Source of the DNA: Pandoraea sp.
GTDB taxonomy: Bacteria > Pseudomonadota > Gammaproteobacteria > Burkholderiales > Burkholderiaceae
Direction: 5' to 3'
Assembly (NCBI GenBank): GCA_031291335.1
Contig: JARLJF010000207.1
Coordinates: 1-39,470, forward strand
DNA length: 39,470 bases
The notes under the pieces were generated by a model that worked only from the letters and a program-made list of their open reading frames with translations, did no database searches and was not told the origin of the DNA. Shown one piece after another: positions 31,247 to 39,470 of this stretch; the first letter of the stretch is position 1; each line of letters opens with the position of its first letter. The position numbers and the translations under genes are program-made.

Positions 31247-32221
31247 ATGACCGCGCCCGTACCAACGTCGCTCACTGCCTCGCCGTTTCACGCAGGCGAG
31301 ATGGCTGTCCAGACGCTCGCCGGTTCCCGTGACGCGATGGCGGAAATCGGAGCGCGCGTCATCCGCCCCGCGATGCCGGATCAGCATCGTCAGTTCTTTG
31401 CGCAGTTGCCGTTTCTTGTCGTGGGTGCGCTGGACCCGGAAGGCCAGCCTTGGGCAACGCTGTTGAGCGGCACGCCCGGCTTTGCGCACTCGCCCGACGC
31501 GACGCTGCTGCGTGTGAACGCGCTGCCGCCATCGACCGATCCGTTGCATGGCGCGATGACGTTGGGCGCGCCGATCGGCGTGCTGGGGCTGGAGCCGTCG
31601 ACACGCCGCCGGAATCGCATGAACGGGACCGTTGTCGAAGCCCAAGCGCAGGGCTTCGCGATTCGTGTCGTGCAGAGTTTCGGCAACTGCCCGCAGTACA
31701 TCCGCAAGCGCGACATCACACCGAATGGCCATGACGACGCCCCTCGGGCCGAGCCGCCGCAAACGTCGCTCGACGACGATGCGCAATGGCAGATCGCCAG
31801 CGCCGACACATTCTTCGTCGCCTCACATTACTCAGGGGCAGACGCCACCGAGCGCAGCGCCGGCACGGACGTCTCGCATCGCGGCGGCAAACCGGGCTTC
31901 GTGCGTGTCGACGATGCGCACACACTGACGTGGCCGGAGTTTCGCGGCAACGCGTTCTACAACACGCTCGGCAATCTCCACGCCAATCCACGCGCGGGAC
32001 TGGTGTTCGTCGACTTCGCGTCGGGTGATTTTCTCCATGTCGCGGGCGACGCCGAAATTCTGTGGCAGGACGAAGCACAGAGCGGCTTCGATGGCGCGCA
32101 ACGACTCGTGCGCGTACATGTGCGGGAAGTGCGTCGCGTGCGCGGCGCGCTGCCCGCACAGTGGCGCGACGGCGAGACATCACCCAGCGTTGAGCGTACG
32201 GGGGCGTGGCCGACAGCTTGA
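31247..32221 (+). CDS. Pyridoxamine 5'-phosphate oxidase-like flavoprotein
   Basis: 324 residues; GGGAGGACGCC precedes ATG 31247. Split-barrel FMN-binding fold, with two halves: QRFFA-like MPDQHRQFFAQLPFLVVGALDPEGQPWATLLSG and, later, FFVASHY... LTWPEFRGNAFYNTLGNLHANPRAGLVFVDFASGD. This matches COG3576-type PNPOx-related proteins, which often reduce or bind reactive substrates and occur beside GSTs. No PdxH active-site set is visible, so vitamin B6 synthesis is unlikely. Co-transcribed with the upstream GST. Confidence 0.88.
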   Translation: MTAPVPTSLTASPFHAGEMAVQTLAGSRDAMAEIGARVIRPAMPDQHRQFFAQLPFLVVGALDPEGQPWATLLSGTPGFAHSPDATLLRVNALPPSTDPLHGAMTLGAPIGVLGLEPSTRRRNRMNGTVVEAQAQGFAIRVVQSFGNCPQYIRKRDITPNGHDDAPRAEPPQTSLDDDAQWQIASADTFFVASHYSGADATERSAGTDVSHRGGKPGFVRVDDAHTLTWPEFRGNAFYNTLGNLHANPRAGLVFVDFASGDFLHVAGDAEILWQDEAQSGFDGAQRLVRVHVREVRRVRGALPAQWRDGETSPSVERTGAWPTA

Positions 32222-32729
32222 TGCGGCACGGGCGGGGCTCGCCCACTCGGCGCTTGCCGCTTGCCGCGTACGAACGCCCCGTGTAAAGTGTGTCCACGCC
32301 CGTCGAGTGACGCGCGCCGCTATCTCTTCATCGATCCATGACTGCTCACGCGTCTTCCCGACTTGCCGAGTCCGACGTAGCACCGCTGCAACGCGGTGTT
32401 GGCTCGCGCCTGCGCGGACGCTTCGCAGCCGTCGCACCTCCCCCGCTCTCCCCGCCAGTCGGCGTGGCGCCTCCCGCTGTGGTGGTCGCTGTCGTCGGCA
32501 TCGTGGCCTGACGCCACCGCTGGCGCGCTGGGTATTCATCACCCGGCACAACACCTCTTCATCCGAATTTCAGTTTCGATCCGCCTGTCCGCGTGTCGTC
32601 GTTCGACCGCGATGACACGTCGTCAAGTTGCGCATGCGACCGGCATCTCGTCACGGGAAATGGCGTTCTCGAGCCGTTTTCATTGACGCGATGCCCGGCA
32701 GGCCGGACATCCTGTTCAGGGGAGGATCG
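32222..32729. other. Intergenic region before the EamA gene
   Basis: 508 bp with no supported gene. One plus-strand frame (32338-32511, 57 codons) has a Pro/Val-rich hydrophobic end (PPAVVVAVVGIVA) and could be a leader peptide, but it has no ribosome site. Confidence 0.5.
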
Positions 32730-33578
32730 ATGCAAGTTGAAAGTCTCGCGTGGCGCCGGCATGGCGCAACGCTCTTGTTTGTTCTGCTGTGGAGCGGCGG
32801 CGCACTGGCCGCCAAATGGGGGCTGACGCATGCGTCGGCGTTTGCGTTTCTGGTGGTGCGACTCGCCGTGGCGCTTGCCGCACTGACGCTGATCGCATTG
32901 ACGCGTCGTCAGTGGTGGCCAGCGGCGGGCACCCGATGGCAAGTTGCCGGCACCGGTGTTTTGCTCATCGGCGGCTATCAGGCGGCGTATTTACTCGCGC
33001 TTGCCAATGGCATCACCCCCGGTGCGTTGGCGACGGTGTTGGGCGTGCAGCCGATTCTCACGCTGGTTGCCCTCGAGCGAACGCATAGCGCACAACGTCT
33101 CGCAGGCCTTGCCATTGCGCTAGCCGGACTGGCACTCGTTGTGGCGCAGAGTCTGATGTCCGCACGACTGTCAGCGGCGGATTCGGTGTGGGCGCTGAGC
33201 GCGCTCGCGTGCATGACGCTCGGCACCCTCGCGCAAAAGGGCTCGCGCCAGACACCGCTCGACGTGCTGCCGCTGCAATACGCGGTCGGACTCGCCTTGG
33301 CGTTGCTGGTTGCGCCCACGCAGCCGTGGCATATCGACGCGTCGCCGGGCTTCTGGCTGCCGCTGCTCTACATGGGCCTCGTGATATCCGTCGGCGCCAC
33401 GCTGCTGCTCTATCGCATGATCGCGACGGGCAATCTCGTCACCGTCACCAGCTTGTTCTATCTGGTGCCCGTGGTGACGGCGCTGCTCGACTGGGGCATC
33501 TTCGGTCATCGCCCTACAGCGCTTGCCGTCGCGGGTACCGCCGCGATTCTGCTGGGACTGCGGCTGGCGCTTCGATAA
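32730..33578 (+). CDS. EamA/DMT-family transporter
   Basis: 282 residues from ATG 32730, with GGGGAGGA upstream. Ten membrane helices in two homologous halves: FVLLWSGGALAAKWGL, AFLVVRLAVALAALTLIAL, then PGALATVLGVQPILTLVALE (the EamA repeat motif), and the second repeat with LVTVTSLFYLVPVVTALLDWGIFGH. Exporter of metabolites or amino acids in other members; the substrate is not predictable. A LysR gene follows on the same strand. Confidence 0.93.
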   Translation: MQVESLAWRRHGATLLFVLLWSGGALAAKWGLTHASAFAFLVVRLAVALAALTLIALTRRQWWPAAGTRWQVAGTGVLLIGGYQAAYLLALANGITPGALATVLGVQPILTLVALERTHSAQRLAGLAIALAGLALVVAQSLMSARLSAADSVWALSALACMTLGTLAQKGSRQTPLDVLPLQYAVGLALALLVAPTQPWHIDASPGFWLPLLYMGLVISVGATLLLYRMIATGNLVTVTSLFYLVPVVTALLDWGIFGHRPTALAVAGTAAILLGLRLALR

Positions 33579-33620
33579 CGCGGCACAGAACGGCGTGGCC
33601 TCCCCGTCGCGTCGGCTAAG

Positions 33621-33643
33621 ATTGTCAGTTACCGGGTGACAAT
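33621..33643. promoter_or_regulatory. Dyad ATTGTCA-N9-TGACAAT, LysR autoregulatory site
   Basis: Perfect 7-base arms, centre at 33632. It lies 71 bp before the preferred LysR start (33714); a further TTGTCA occurs at 33663. Same arms and spacing as the pirin-promoter dyad at 13227-13249. Confidence 0.55.
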
Positions 33644-33713
33644 GACGAGCAAAACCCGCTCGTTGTCACTTATCACCCGGACTCGGACTCTTTTTGCGAC
33701 TGGAATCTTGCCG

Positions 33714-34610
33714 ATGGATTTGCTCGACGATATGCGTATCTTCGTCACCGCTGTGGATGCGATGAGCTTTACAGGCGCAGCGGCGAAACTCGGGCTCTCG
33801 AAGCAGTTCGTGAGCCGCCGCATCTCGTCGCTGGAGCAGGCGCTGGGCGCGCGGTTGCTGCTACGTACGACGCGACGACTGGCGGTCACGGACCTCGGCA
33901 GGATCTACTACGAGCGCGCACGGCGCATTCTCGACGACGTTGAGGCCGCCAACCTCGCCGTGAGCAGTCAGGGCGAGCGGCCGCGCGGCAATCTGCGGGT
34001 CTCCGCCCCCATGTCGTTCGGGACGATGTTTCTCGGATCGGTCATTCCGTCGTTTCTAGCGACCTATCCGGACGTGACGATCGAGCTGGAGCTGAACGAC
34101 CGCACCGTCGACATCATTGCCGAAGGCTACGACGTGGCCGTGCGTATCGGCGAGTTGGCCGATTCGTCACTGATCGCGCGGACGGTCGCGCCCATGCGGA
34201 TGGTCACCTGCGCCAGCCCCCGCTATCTGGAGGCGCACGGCACGCCGCAAACCCCGGAAGACCTGCGCGACCATGCCGTGCTGCCCTACGGCCACTCACA
34301 GCGCGTGAACTGGACTTACGCGCGAGACGGGCATCCCGTCGACATCCCGGTCGCCGGACGCCTTCGCGTGAACAACGGTGAACTGGCGCGCGACGCCGCT
34401 GTGGCCGGGCTTGGCCTGACGTGGCTGCCGGTGTTCATCGTCGCGCCGGCACTGCTGAGCGGGCGGCTGGTGACGGTGCTGGACGACTTCGCGCCCGCGG
34501 CCACGGCCATTCACGTGGTCTATCCGCAGCATCGTCAGGCATCGCTCGTGATTCGTGCGTTCTCCGATTTCCTGGCCTCGGCGTGCAGCGTGGCGGGTAC
34601 GCAATGGTGA
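33714..34610 (+). CDS. LysR-family transcriptional regulator
   Basis: 298 residues from ATG 33714; the frame opens at 33636, but that start would put coding sequence over the dyad and adds 26 residues unlike LysR. MDLLDDMRIFVTAVDAMSFTGAAAKLGLSKQFVSRRISSLE is the HTH, followed by LLLRTTRRLAVTDLGRIYYE. The effector domain follows from about residue 90. It probably controls its own gene and, by the shared dyad, possibly the pirin gene; the EamA gene upstream is a further candidate target. Confidence 0.93.
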   Translation: MDLLDDMRIFVTAVDAMSFTGAAAKLGLSKQFVSRRISSLEQALGARLLLRTTRRLAVTDLGRIYYERARRILDDVEAANLAVSSQGERPRGNLRVSAPMSFGTMFLGSVIPSFLATYPDVTIELELNDRTVDIIAEGYDVAVRIGELADSSLIARTVAPMRMVTCASPRYLEAHGTPQTPEDLRDHAVLPYGHSQRVNWTYARDGHPVDIPVAGRLRVNNGELARDAAVAGLGLTWLPVFIVAPALLSGRLVTVLDDFAPAATAIHVVYPQHRQASLVIRAFSDFLASACSVAGTQW

Positions 34611-34660
34611 GGATTTGGGAGGTGACGGCTATCTCGGCACACGGGAATCGGCCGTCAGAC

Positions 34661-34690
34661 TTGACCATCCATAGCCCGGACGGGGATACT
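34661..34690 (+). promoter_or_regulatory. Candidate argG promoter
   Basis: TTGACC (34661-34666), an 18-base spacer, then GATACT (34685-34690), starting 33 bp before argG. No Shine-Dalgarno sequence is obvious between it and ATG 34723. Confidence 0.5.
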
Positions 34691-34701
34691 TGACAGGTTA
34701 A

Positions 34702-36057
<1,356 letters not shown>

Positions 36058-36124
36058 GTCAGCCCGCTAACGCCTCGTCTTTCAGGGCGTTGCGTCCGAG
36101 TTGACTGTGTTGTCTGTCACAACA

Positions 36125-36163
36125 GGCGGCGCGCCCCGAAAGGAGCGCGCCGCCTTTGTTTTT
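36125..36163 (+). terminator. Intrinsic terminator of argG
   Basis: 10-bp stem GGCGGCGCGC/GCGCGCCGCC, 10-base loop, then TTTGTTTTT. Confidence 0.92.
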
Positions 36164-36286
36164 GGCCTGTCACGATTCACGCGCTAAGATAGCGTCAAAA
36201 TAAGCCAAATCCTAAATCCTCCCGCATCCGGGGTGCGCGCTTTCCCCGCAATCAGCGGGACAGGCGCATGCGATGGAGACCTCACG

Positions 36287-37690
36287 TTGGTACGTCTGAT
36301 ATTGCTGTTGCTTGGCGTTGACTATTTGCGCCGCCGCGCTCGCGCACTGATCTGGATCGGTGCGATCTTCTTCGCCTTCGGGTTGGCGCTCATCGTCGAC
36401 GCGCTCGACGGGGTCGTGCACTTCCCGCTCAAGGTGTTCGCCTGGATGCTGTTGCTCGAAGGGTTGGCAACACTTGCCATCGTCAGCATCGGCGTGGGTG
36501 GCCAGCGCATTGTGCGCGGGTTGAAAGGAGGGGCCTTCACCGTCGCGGCGTTGCTCGTCCTCTTCTTCGACCAGCGATATGGCAATTTCTGGCTGTCGAT
36601 GCTGTTCGGCACCCTGTTCCTTGCCGATGGGTTGCTGCAATGCGTGGCCGCGTACGTTGTGCGGTATCCGCGCTGGGCATGGGCGATGGCAGGCGGGTTG
36701 CTGGAGATTGCCGTGGCGATCTTCTTCTACCAGCCGTATCCGACCCACTACAAGGGCACGTTGCCCTACGCGATCGGGCTGGGACTCGCGTTCACCGGCT
36801 GGAACGTGCTGGTGCTCGCCATGCGCGCGCGACGCATGCGCCGCGACTTCCGCGTCGAGCAGATTTTGGGGAGTCCGGAAGACAAGCGCAAACTGTGGAG
36901 CCAACGCCCCCGTGCGCCGCGCTGGGAGGGGCCGCCCACGGATTCCGAACCGGCCCTGACGGTGCACGTCTGGACCCCGTCGGGTTCCTCCAAGGCCCCG
37001 CCACGCCGCCATCCGGTGATCGATCGATACATCGCCGCGGTCGACAAGAACGGCGTGATCTCGACCGGCCACGCCGCGCTTGAGAGTCATGAGGGCGTGT
37101 ATGTGAGCCTCTATCCGGCCAAGGAGATCGACCGCTCCCCGGACCAGTTCGGGCAACTGCTTCGCGCCACGCGCGAGAACGATGTGCCCGGTGTGTTCCA
37201 GCCTGACTACGCGACGGAGTCGAAAGCCTGGTGTGCGTCGACGGTCAAGGTCCGCATTCGCAACTACAGCCCCGGCCAACTCAGCACTTTCTGGCAAACC
37301 TATCAGCAGAACGCCACGTATAACCTCACGCACCGCAACTGCTCCAGCAGTGTGGCGAAGGCACTCGAGGCAGCGATCGAAGGCCGAGTGGGCCAGTTGC
37401 AGGACGGCACGGACGCCGGCTGGTGGACGTTCGTGCGTCTGTGGCTCACGCCCGAATTGTGGGTCGCGGCGCAACTGCGCAAGCGGGCCAAGACAATGGC
37501 GTGGACGCCGGGCTTGGTGCTCGATTACGCGCGCGCCGTGAGCATGCTCGTCGATCCGCGTCCGTTCGGCTGGATCACGATGTCGTCGCTCGCGCTGCGT
37601 CGCATGCGCCGCTCGCGTCGCGCCTGGCGAGAGGCCGCTGAGCAAGCCGCCGCTGCCCAGGCGCAGCACAACCCGGTGTCACACGGTTAA
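36287..37690 (+). CDS. DUF308-type membrane protein with C-terminal permuted papain-like domain
   Basis: 467 residues from TTG 36287, chosen because GGAG lies 8 bases upstream; GTG 36233 (485 residues) is possible. Residues 1-185 form six membrane helices with repeated ...GLALIVDAL, GLLEIAVAIFFYQPYP units, resembling HdeD/DUF308 proteins. After a charged linker (180-240), the cytoplasmic domain has GHAAL (His262) and THRNCSSSVAKALEAA (Cys352). A His before an Asn-Cys helix is the order of circularly permuted papain folds (NlpC/PPPDE/LRAT-like). The C-terminus is basic. The catalytic assignment is inference. It lies between argG and a lipase-like gene and is 56 bp from the latter. Confidence 0.8.
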   Translation: MVRLILLLLGVDYLRRRARALIWIGAIFFAFGLALIVDALDGVVHFPLKVFAWMLLLEGLATLAIVSIGVGGQRIVRGLKGGAFTVAALLVLFFDQRYGNFWLSMLFGTLFLADGLLQCVAAYVVRYPRWAWAMAGGLLEIAVAIFFYQPYPTHYKGTLPYAIGLGLAFTGWNVLVLAMRARRMRRDFRVEQILGSPEDKRKLWSQRPRAPRWEGPPTDSEPALTVHVWTPSGSSKAPPRRHPVIDRYIAAVDKNGVISTGHAALESHEGVYVSLYPAKEIDRSPDQFGQLLRATRENDVPGVFQPDYATESKAWCASTVKVRIRNYSPGQLSTFWQTYQQNATYNLTHRNCSSSVAKALEAAIEGRVGQLQDGTDAGWWTFVRLWLTPELWVAAQLRKRAKTMAWTPGLVLDYARAVSMLVDPRPFGWITMSSLALRRMRRSRRAWREAAEQAAAAQAQHNPVSHG

Positions 37691-37746
37691 TGGGGCATTG
37701 ACGCGAGCCTTTCGAGACGCAAAACCCAAGACGAGGACAGTTCAAC

Positions 37747-38919
37747 ATGTTCAACCGCCTCTGGCGCTTTGCGAGCGCCGCCCTGTTCGCCAGTCTGGTC
37801 ATCGGCCGCGCCGCTCACGCGATCACGCCCGAAGCCGCGCCGTCCACCATTCCGCATGGCGCCATCGTCGACCGGCAACCGCTCGAAGCGGACCACGGCT
37901 TGCCCGAGGCTGGTGAGCAATTCCGCATCCGATACAGCTCCATCGACGGCGTAGGTGGCATCGAAGCGCGCGAGGATACGGGAACCGTCTTTCTGCCCAA
38001 AGGGCCGACACCACCCGGCGGCTGGCCTGTCGTCGTGTGGGCGCATGGCACGGTGGGCATCGCCAGCGCGTGTGCCCCATCGCTCAATGTGCGTAGTCAA
38101 CGCGACATTCAGTACCTCGGCACGTGGCTCTCGCTCGGCTTCGCCATCGTCGCGCCCGACTACGCCGGCCTCGGCTCCCAGGGACTGCATCACTACCTGA
38201 ATGCACGCGCGGAAGCCTATAGCGTGCTCGACAGCCTGCTGGCCGCGCGCAGCGTGTTCCCGTTGCAGAATCGCGTGGTGCTGGTCGGGCAATCGCAAGG
38301 CGCACATGCGGCATTTGCGGCAGCGGGCTATCAACCGCAATACGCGCCCGACGTCAAAGTGATCGCGACCGTGCTCACAGGCACGCCGTATTTCAATGCG
38401 CAGACGTCCGCCGCCATGCTGTTCGCGAGCCAACCGGATCCGGGCGCACCGGACCCGAAAATTCCCTACGCGATGTACCTGTTCCTGTCGGCCGCCGACC
38501 GCGATCCGACCTTGCAAGCGGCGCGGTACTTCTCGCCGCACGCGCTGCCGGTCCTCGACGAGGCCCGCACGCTTTGCATCGGTGAACTGACCGACCACTC
38601 GACGGCGGCAGGCTTGAACGCGGGCAACAGCATGCAGCCGATGATCCAGAAGCTGCTGAATAACCAGACGCCGGCGCTGCGTTACTCGACGCTGCACATC
38701 AAGCATCCGGTGTTCATCGGCATGGGCACGAAGGACATCGATGTGCCGGTCATCATGCAGCAGGCGTTTGCGCGTGACGTGTCCAAAGCCGGCACCAAAA
38801 CTCAGGTGCATGTGTACGAGGGGCTGGATCACGACGCGACCGTCAATCCGTCCCTGCGCGACTCGGTGCCTTTCGTCCTCGAACAGATGTCGACCAAAGG
38901 ACGTGCGCGCGCACAATAA
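37747..38919 (+). CDS. Secreted lipase-like alpha/beta hydrolase
   Basis: 390 residues. A signal peptide ends near AAHA. The alpha/beta hydrolase core has the oxyanion segment VVWAHGTVG, nucleophile elbow VGQSQGAHAA (Ser about 178), the acid at GMGTKDIDVP, and the His at GLDHDATV. This is the pattern of secretory-lipase/prolyl-oligopeptidase-like hydrolases (LIP family). Likely exported esterase acting on lipids or short esters. No terminator directly follows. Confidence 0.9.
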   Translation: MFNRLWRFASAALFASLVIGRAAHAITPEAAPSTIPHGAIVDRQPLEADHGLPEAGEQFRIRYSSIDGVGGIEAREDTGTVFLPKGPTPPGGWPVVVWAHGTVGIASACAPSLNVRSQRDIQYLGTWLSLGFAIVAPDYAGLGSQGLHHYLNARAEAYSVLDSLLAARSVFPLQNRVVLVGQSQGAHAAFAAAGYQPQYAPDVKVIATVLTGTPYFNAQTSAAMLFASQPDPGAPDPKIPYAMYLFLSAADRDPTLQAARYFSPHALPVLDEARTLCIGELTDHSTAAGLNAGNSMQPMIQKLLNNQTPALRYSTLHIKHPVFIGMGTKDIDVPVIMQQAFARDVSKAGTKTQVHVYEGLDHDATVNPSLRDSVPFVLEQMSTKGRARAQ

Positions 38920-38976
38920 CTAGAGGAAGGACTCGAGATTTCTGAGATGAGACAGACGGGGGAGATCGTGATGCTG

Positions 38977-39009
38977 GAAATAAATCATTGATTTCATGAG
39001 ATTTATTTC
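38977..39009. repeat. Inverted repeat GAAATAAATC-N13-GATTTATTTC
   Basis: Perfect 10-base AT-rich arms. Not followed by a T run, so more likely a protein-binding or processing element than a terminator. Confidence 0.55.
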
Positions 39010-39011
39010 TC

Positions 39012-39027
39012 GTTGCGAGTACGCAAC
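39012..39027. promoter_or_regulatory. Dyad GTTGCG-AGTA-CGCAAC
   Basis: Perfect 6-base arms. Half-site GTTGCG is also the MarR half-site at 25674-25689, though the spacer differs (4 against 2). Confidence 0.35.
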
Positions 39028-39089
39028 ATGTGGAGACTTACGTATAAATACATATGGTGCATTGCAGCACTGCATCCTATACTGAACTC

Positions 39090-39150
39090 GTCTCCTCCAT
39101 GTCTCCTCCTGATATGGATTTAGCCCGCACCATGCGGGCTTTCTTTTTTT
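39090..39150 (+). ncRNA. Candidate small RNA with anti-Shine-Dalgarno motifs
   Basis: After the -10-like TATACT (39078-39083) come two copies of TCTCCTCC (near 39091 and 39102), then the stem AGCCCGC-ACCAT-GCGGGCT (39122-39140) with TTCTTTTTTT. CU-rich single-stranded anti-SD seeds ahead of a terminator define small regulatory RNAs in several proteobacteria. The -35 region is weak, so the start is uncertain. Alternatively this is only the distal terminator of the lipase-like gene. Confidence 0.4.
39122..39150 (+). terminator. Intrinsic terminator
   Basis: 7-bp stem AGCCCGC/GCGGGCT, loop ACCAT, then TTCTTTTTTT. It reads only on the plus strand (no T run on minus), and belongs to the candidate small RNA or the lipase-like gene 200 bp upstream. 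Confidence 0.85.
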
Positions 39151-39199
39151 CTGCGGCCGGAAAACGCGTTGTCGTCCGGCCCGTCAATACTCAGGACGG

Positions 39200-39463
39200 T
39201 CAGTCGATGGCGGCTGCACATGCGTCCGTCGGCGCCGCCAGCACGCCCCCTACGCCCGGAATGATCTTCAATCCCGCCGACGTCACCCGGCACGGCGCGG
39301 CCATCAATCCACACCCCGCTACCGACGTCACGAACGGAAGAATCGCGAACAGAGCCCACCAACGGCGCAGGTTGCGCGGCGCGGGCTTCGACGCCGCCGT
39401 TGCGTCATCGTTACCCCTGGCGCGGGGATCGTGCTCGTCGGCCGTCACGGGGCGGGCGCGCAA
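39200..39463 (-). CDS. Small lipoprotein-like protein (DUF6726-like), 5' end uncertain
   Basis: 87 residues from TTG 39463, 7 bases from the window edge; the real start may lie outside. The first 32 residues are charged and unlike a signal, so the true export signal is WWALFAILPFVTSVAGCGL, where AGC gives a lipobox. The mature part CGLMAAPCRVTSAGLKIIPGVGGVLAAPTDACAAAID resembles a short Burkholderiales lipoprotein family (AAPCRVxSAGLKxxPxVG, ending APTDACAAxID). Function unknown. Confidence 0.65.
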   Translation of the reverse strand: MRARPVTADEHDPRARGNDDATAASKPAPRNLRRWWALFAILPFVTSVAGCGLMAAPCRVTSAGLKIIPGVGGVLAAPTDACAAAID

Positions 39464-39470
39464 AGCGGCA

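Larger units (their letters stand above)
38920..39199. other. AT-rich intergenic region with inverted repeats
   Basis: 280 bp distinctly richer in A and T than the rest of the window. It holds two inverted repeats (38977-39009 and 39012-39027), a possible -10 element (TATACT, 39078-39083) and a Rho-independent terminator at 39122-39150. No protein gene is supported. Confidence 0.6.

Noticed and set aside
32180..32686. Frames in the gap before the EamA gene, including a 57-codon ORF at 32338
   Set aside because: No ribosome site and low-complexity composition; at most a leader peptide.
36212..37669. 485-codon minus-strand frame opposite the DUF308 fusion gene
   Set aside because: Arg/His/Gln-rich antisense composition; the plus-strand frame has clear membrane helices.

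Overview
This window reads as ordinary chromosome of a GC-rich betaproteobacterium of the order Burkholderiales. Gene content and protein style (OmpC-type porin, long-form ArgG, many LysR regulators, COG0523/QueD, a CopC-CopD pair, a GCGGG-rich third codon position) suggest Burkholderiaceae, most likely Pandoraea or a close relative. That genus call is an inference from protein character, not a database match. No phage, insertion sequence, integrase or CRISPR array is visible. There is one tRNA gene (Val-GAC).

Layout. 1-1.4 kb: an unrecognised protein, open at the window edge, with a possible Cys-His-Asp papain-like core. 1.5-5.3 kb (minus strand): 3-hydroxyacyl-CoA dehydrogenase, a porin with a clear terminator, and two small secreted proteins. 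5.4-6.7 kb: a hairpin-rich intergenic stretch that may encode a small RNA, then a coupled pair of unknown genes. 6.8-11.3 kb: a periplasmic/outer-membrane copper-handling operon (CopL-like, Met/His-rich protein, TolC-like lipoprotein, Tat multicopper oxidase, type-1 cupredoxin), the last four genes joined by ATGA overlaps. 11.5-13 kb (minus): YigZ-like and PhzF-like proteins. 13.3-14.1 kb: a pirin.

14.1-18 kb: a divergent metal-homeostasis block. COG0523 GTPase and an atypical QueD run leftward, copC-copD rightward, with two identical-geometry dyads (TGCAAC-N3-GTTGCA) between them that look like Zur-type boxes. 18-20.6 kb: an alkylation-damage operon, ada - unknown 2OG-Fe(II) oxygenase - alkB, with 4-bp overlaps. 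20.7-25.1 kb: NAD(P)-binding protein and DsbA-like protein divergent from a LysR gene, then a Tat-exported acid phosphatase/phospholipase C-type enzyme with a strong terminator.

25.2-27.8 kb: MarR regulator divergent from an FAD aromatic hydroxylase and its DUF2783 partner, with the operator overlapping the promoter. 27.8-29.4 kb: NYN-LOTUS RNA-binding/nuclease protein, tRNA-Val, and a small exported Pro/Tyr/Val repeat protein. 29.5-34.6 kb: LysR divergent from GST and a PNPOx-like flavoprotein, an EamA exporter, and another LysR. 34.7-39.4 kb: argG, a DUF308-type membrane protein fused to a putative permuted papain-like domain, a secreted lipase-like hydrolase, an AT-rich gap with a candidate anti-Shine-Dalgarno small RNA, and a small lipoprotein gene at the right edge.

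Most promising observations: the Zur-like boxes with a QueD paralogue lacking the catalytic Cys; the unknown oxygenase inserted between ada and alkB; a dyad (ATTGTCA-N9-TGACAAT type) shared by a LysR promoter and the pirin promoter 20 kb away; the two candidate small RNAs; and two unannotated possible cysteine-peptidase folds.
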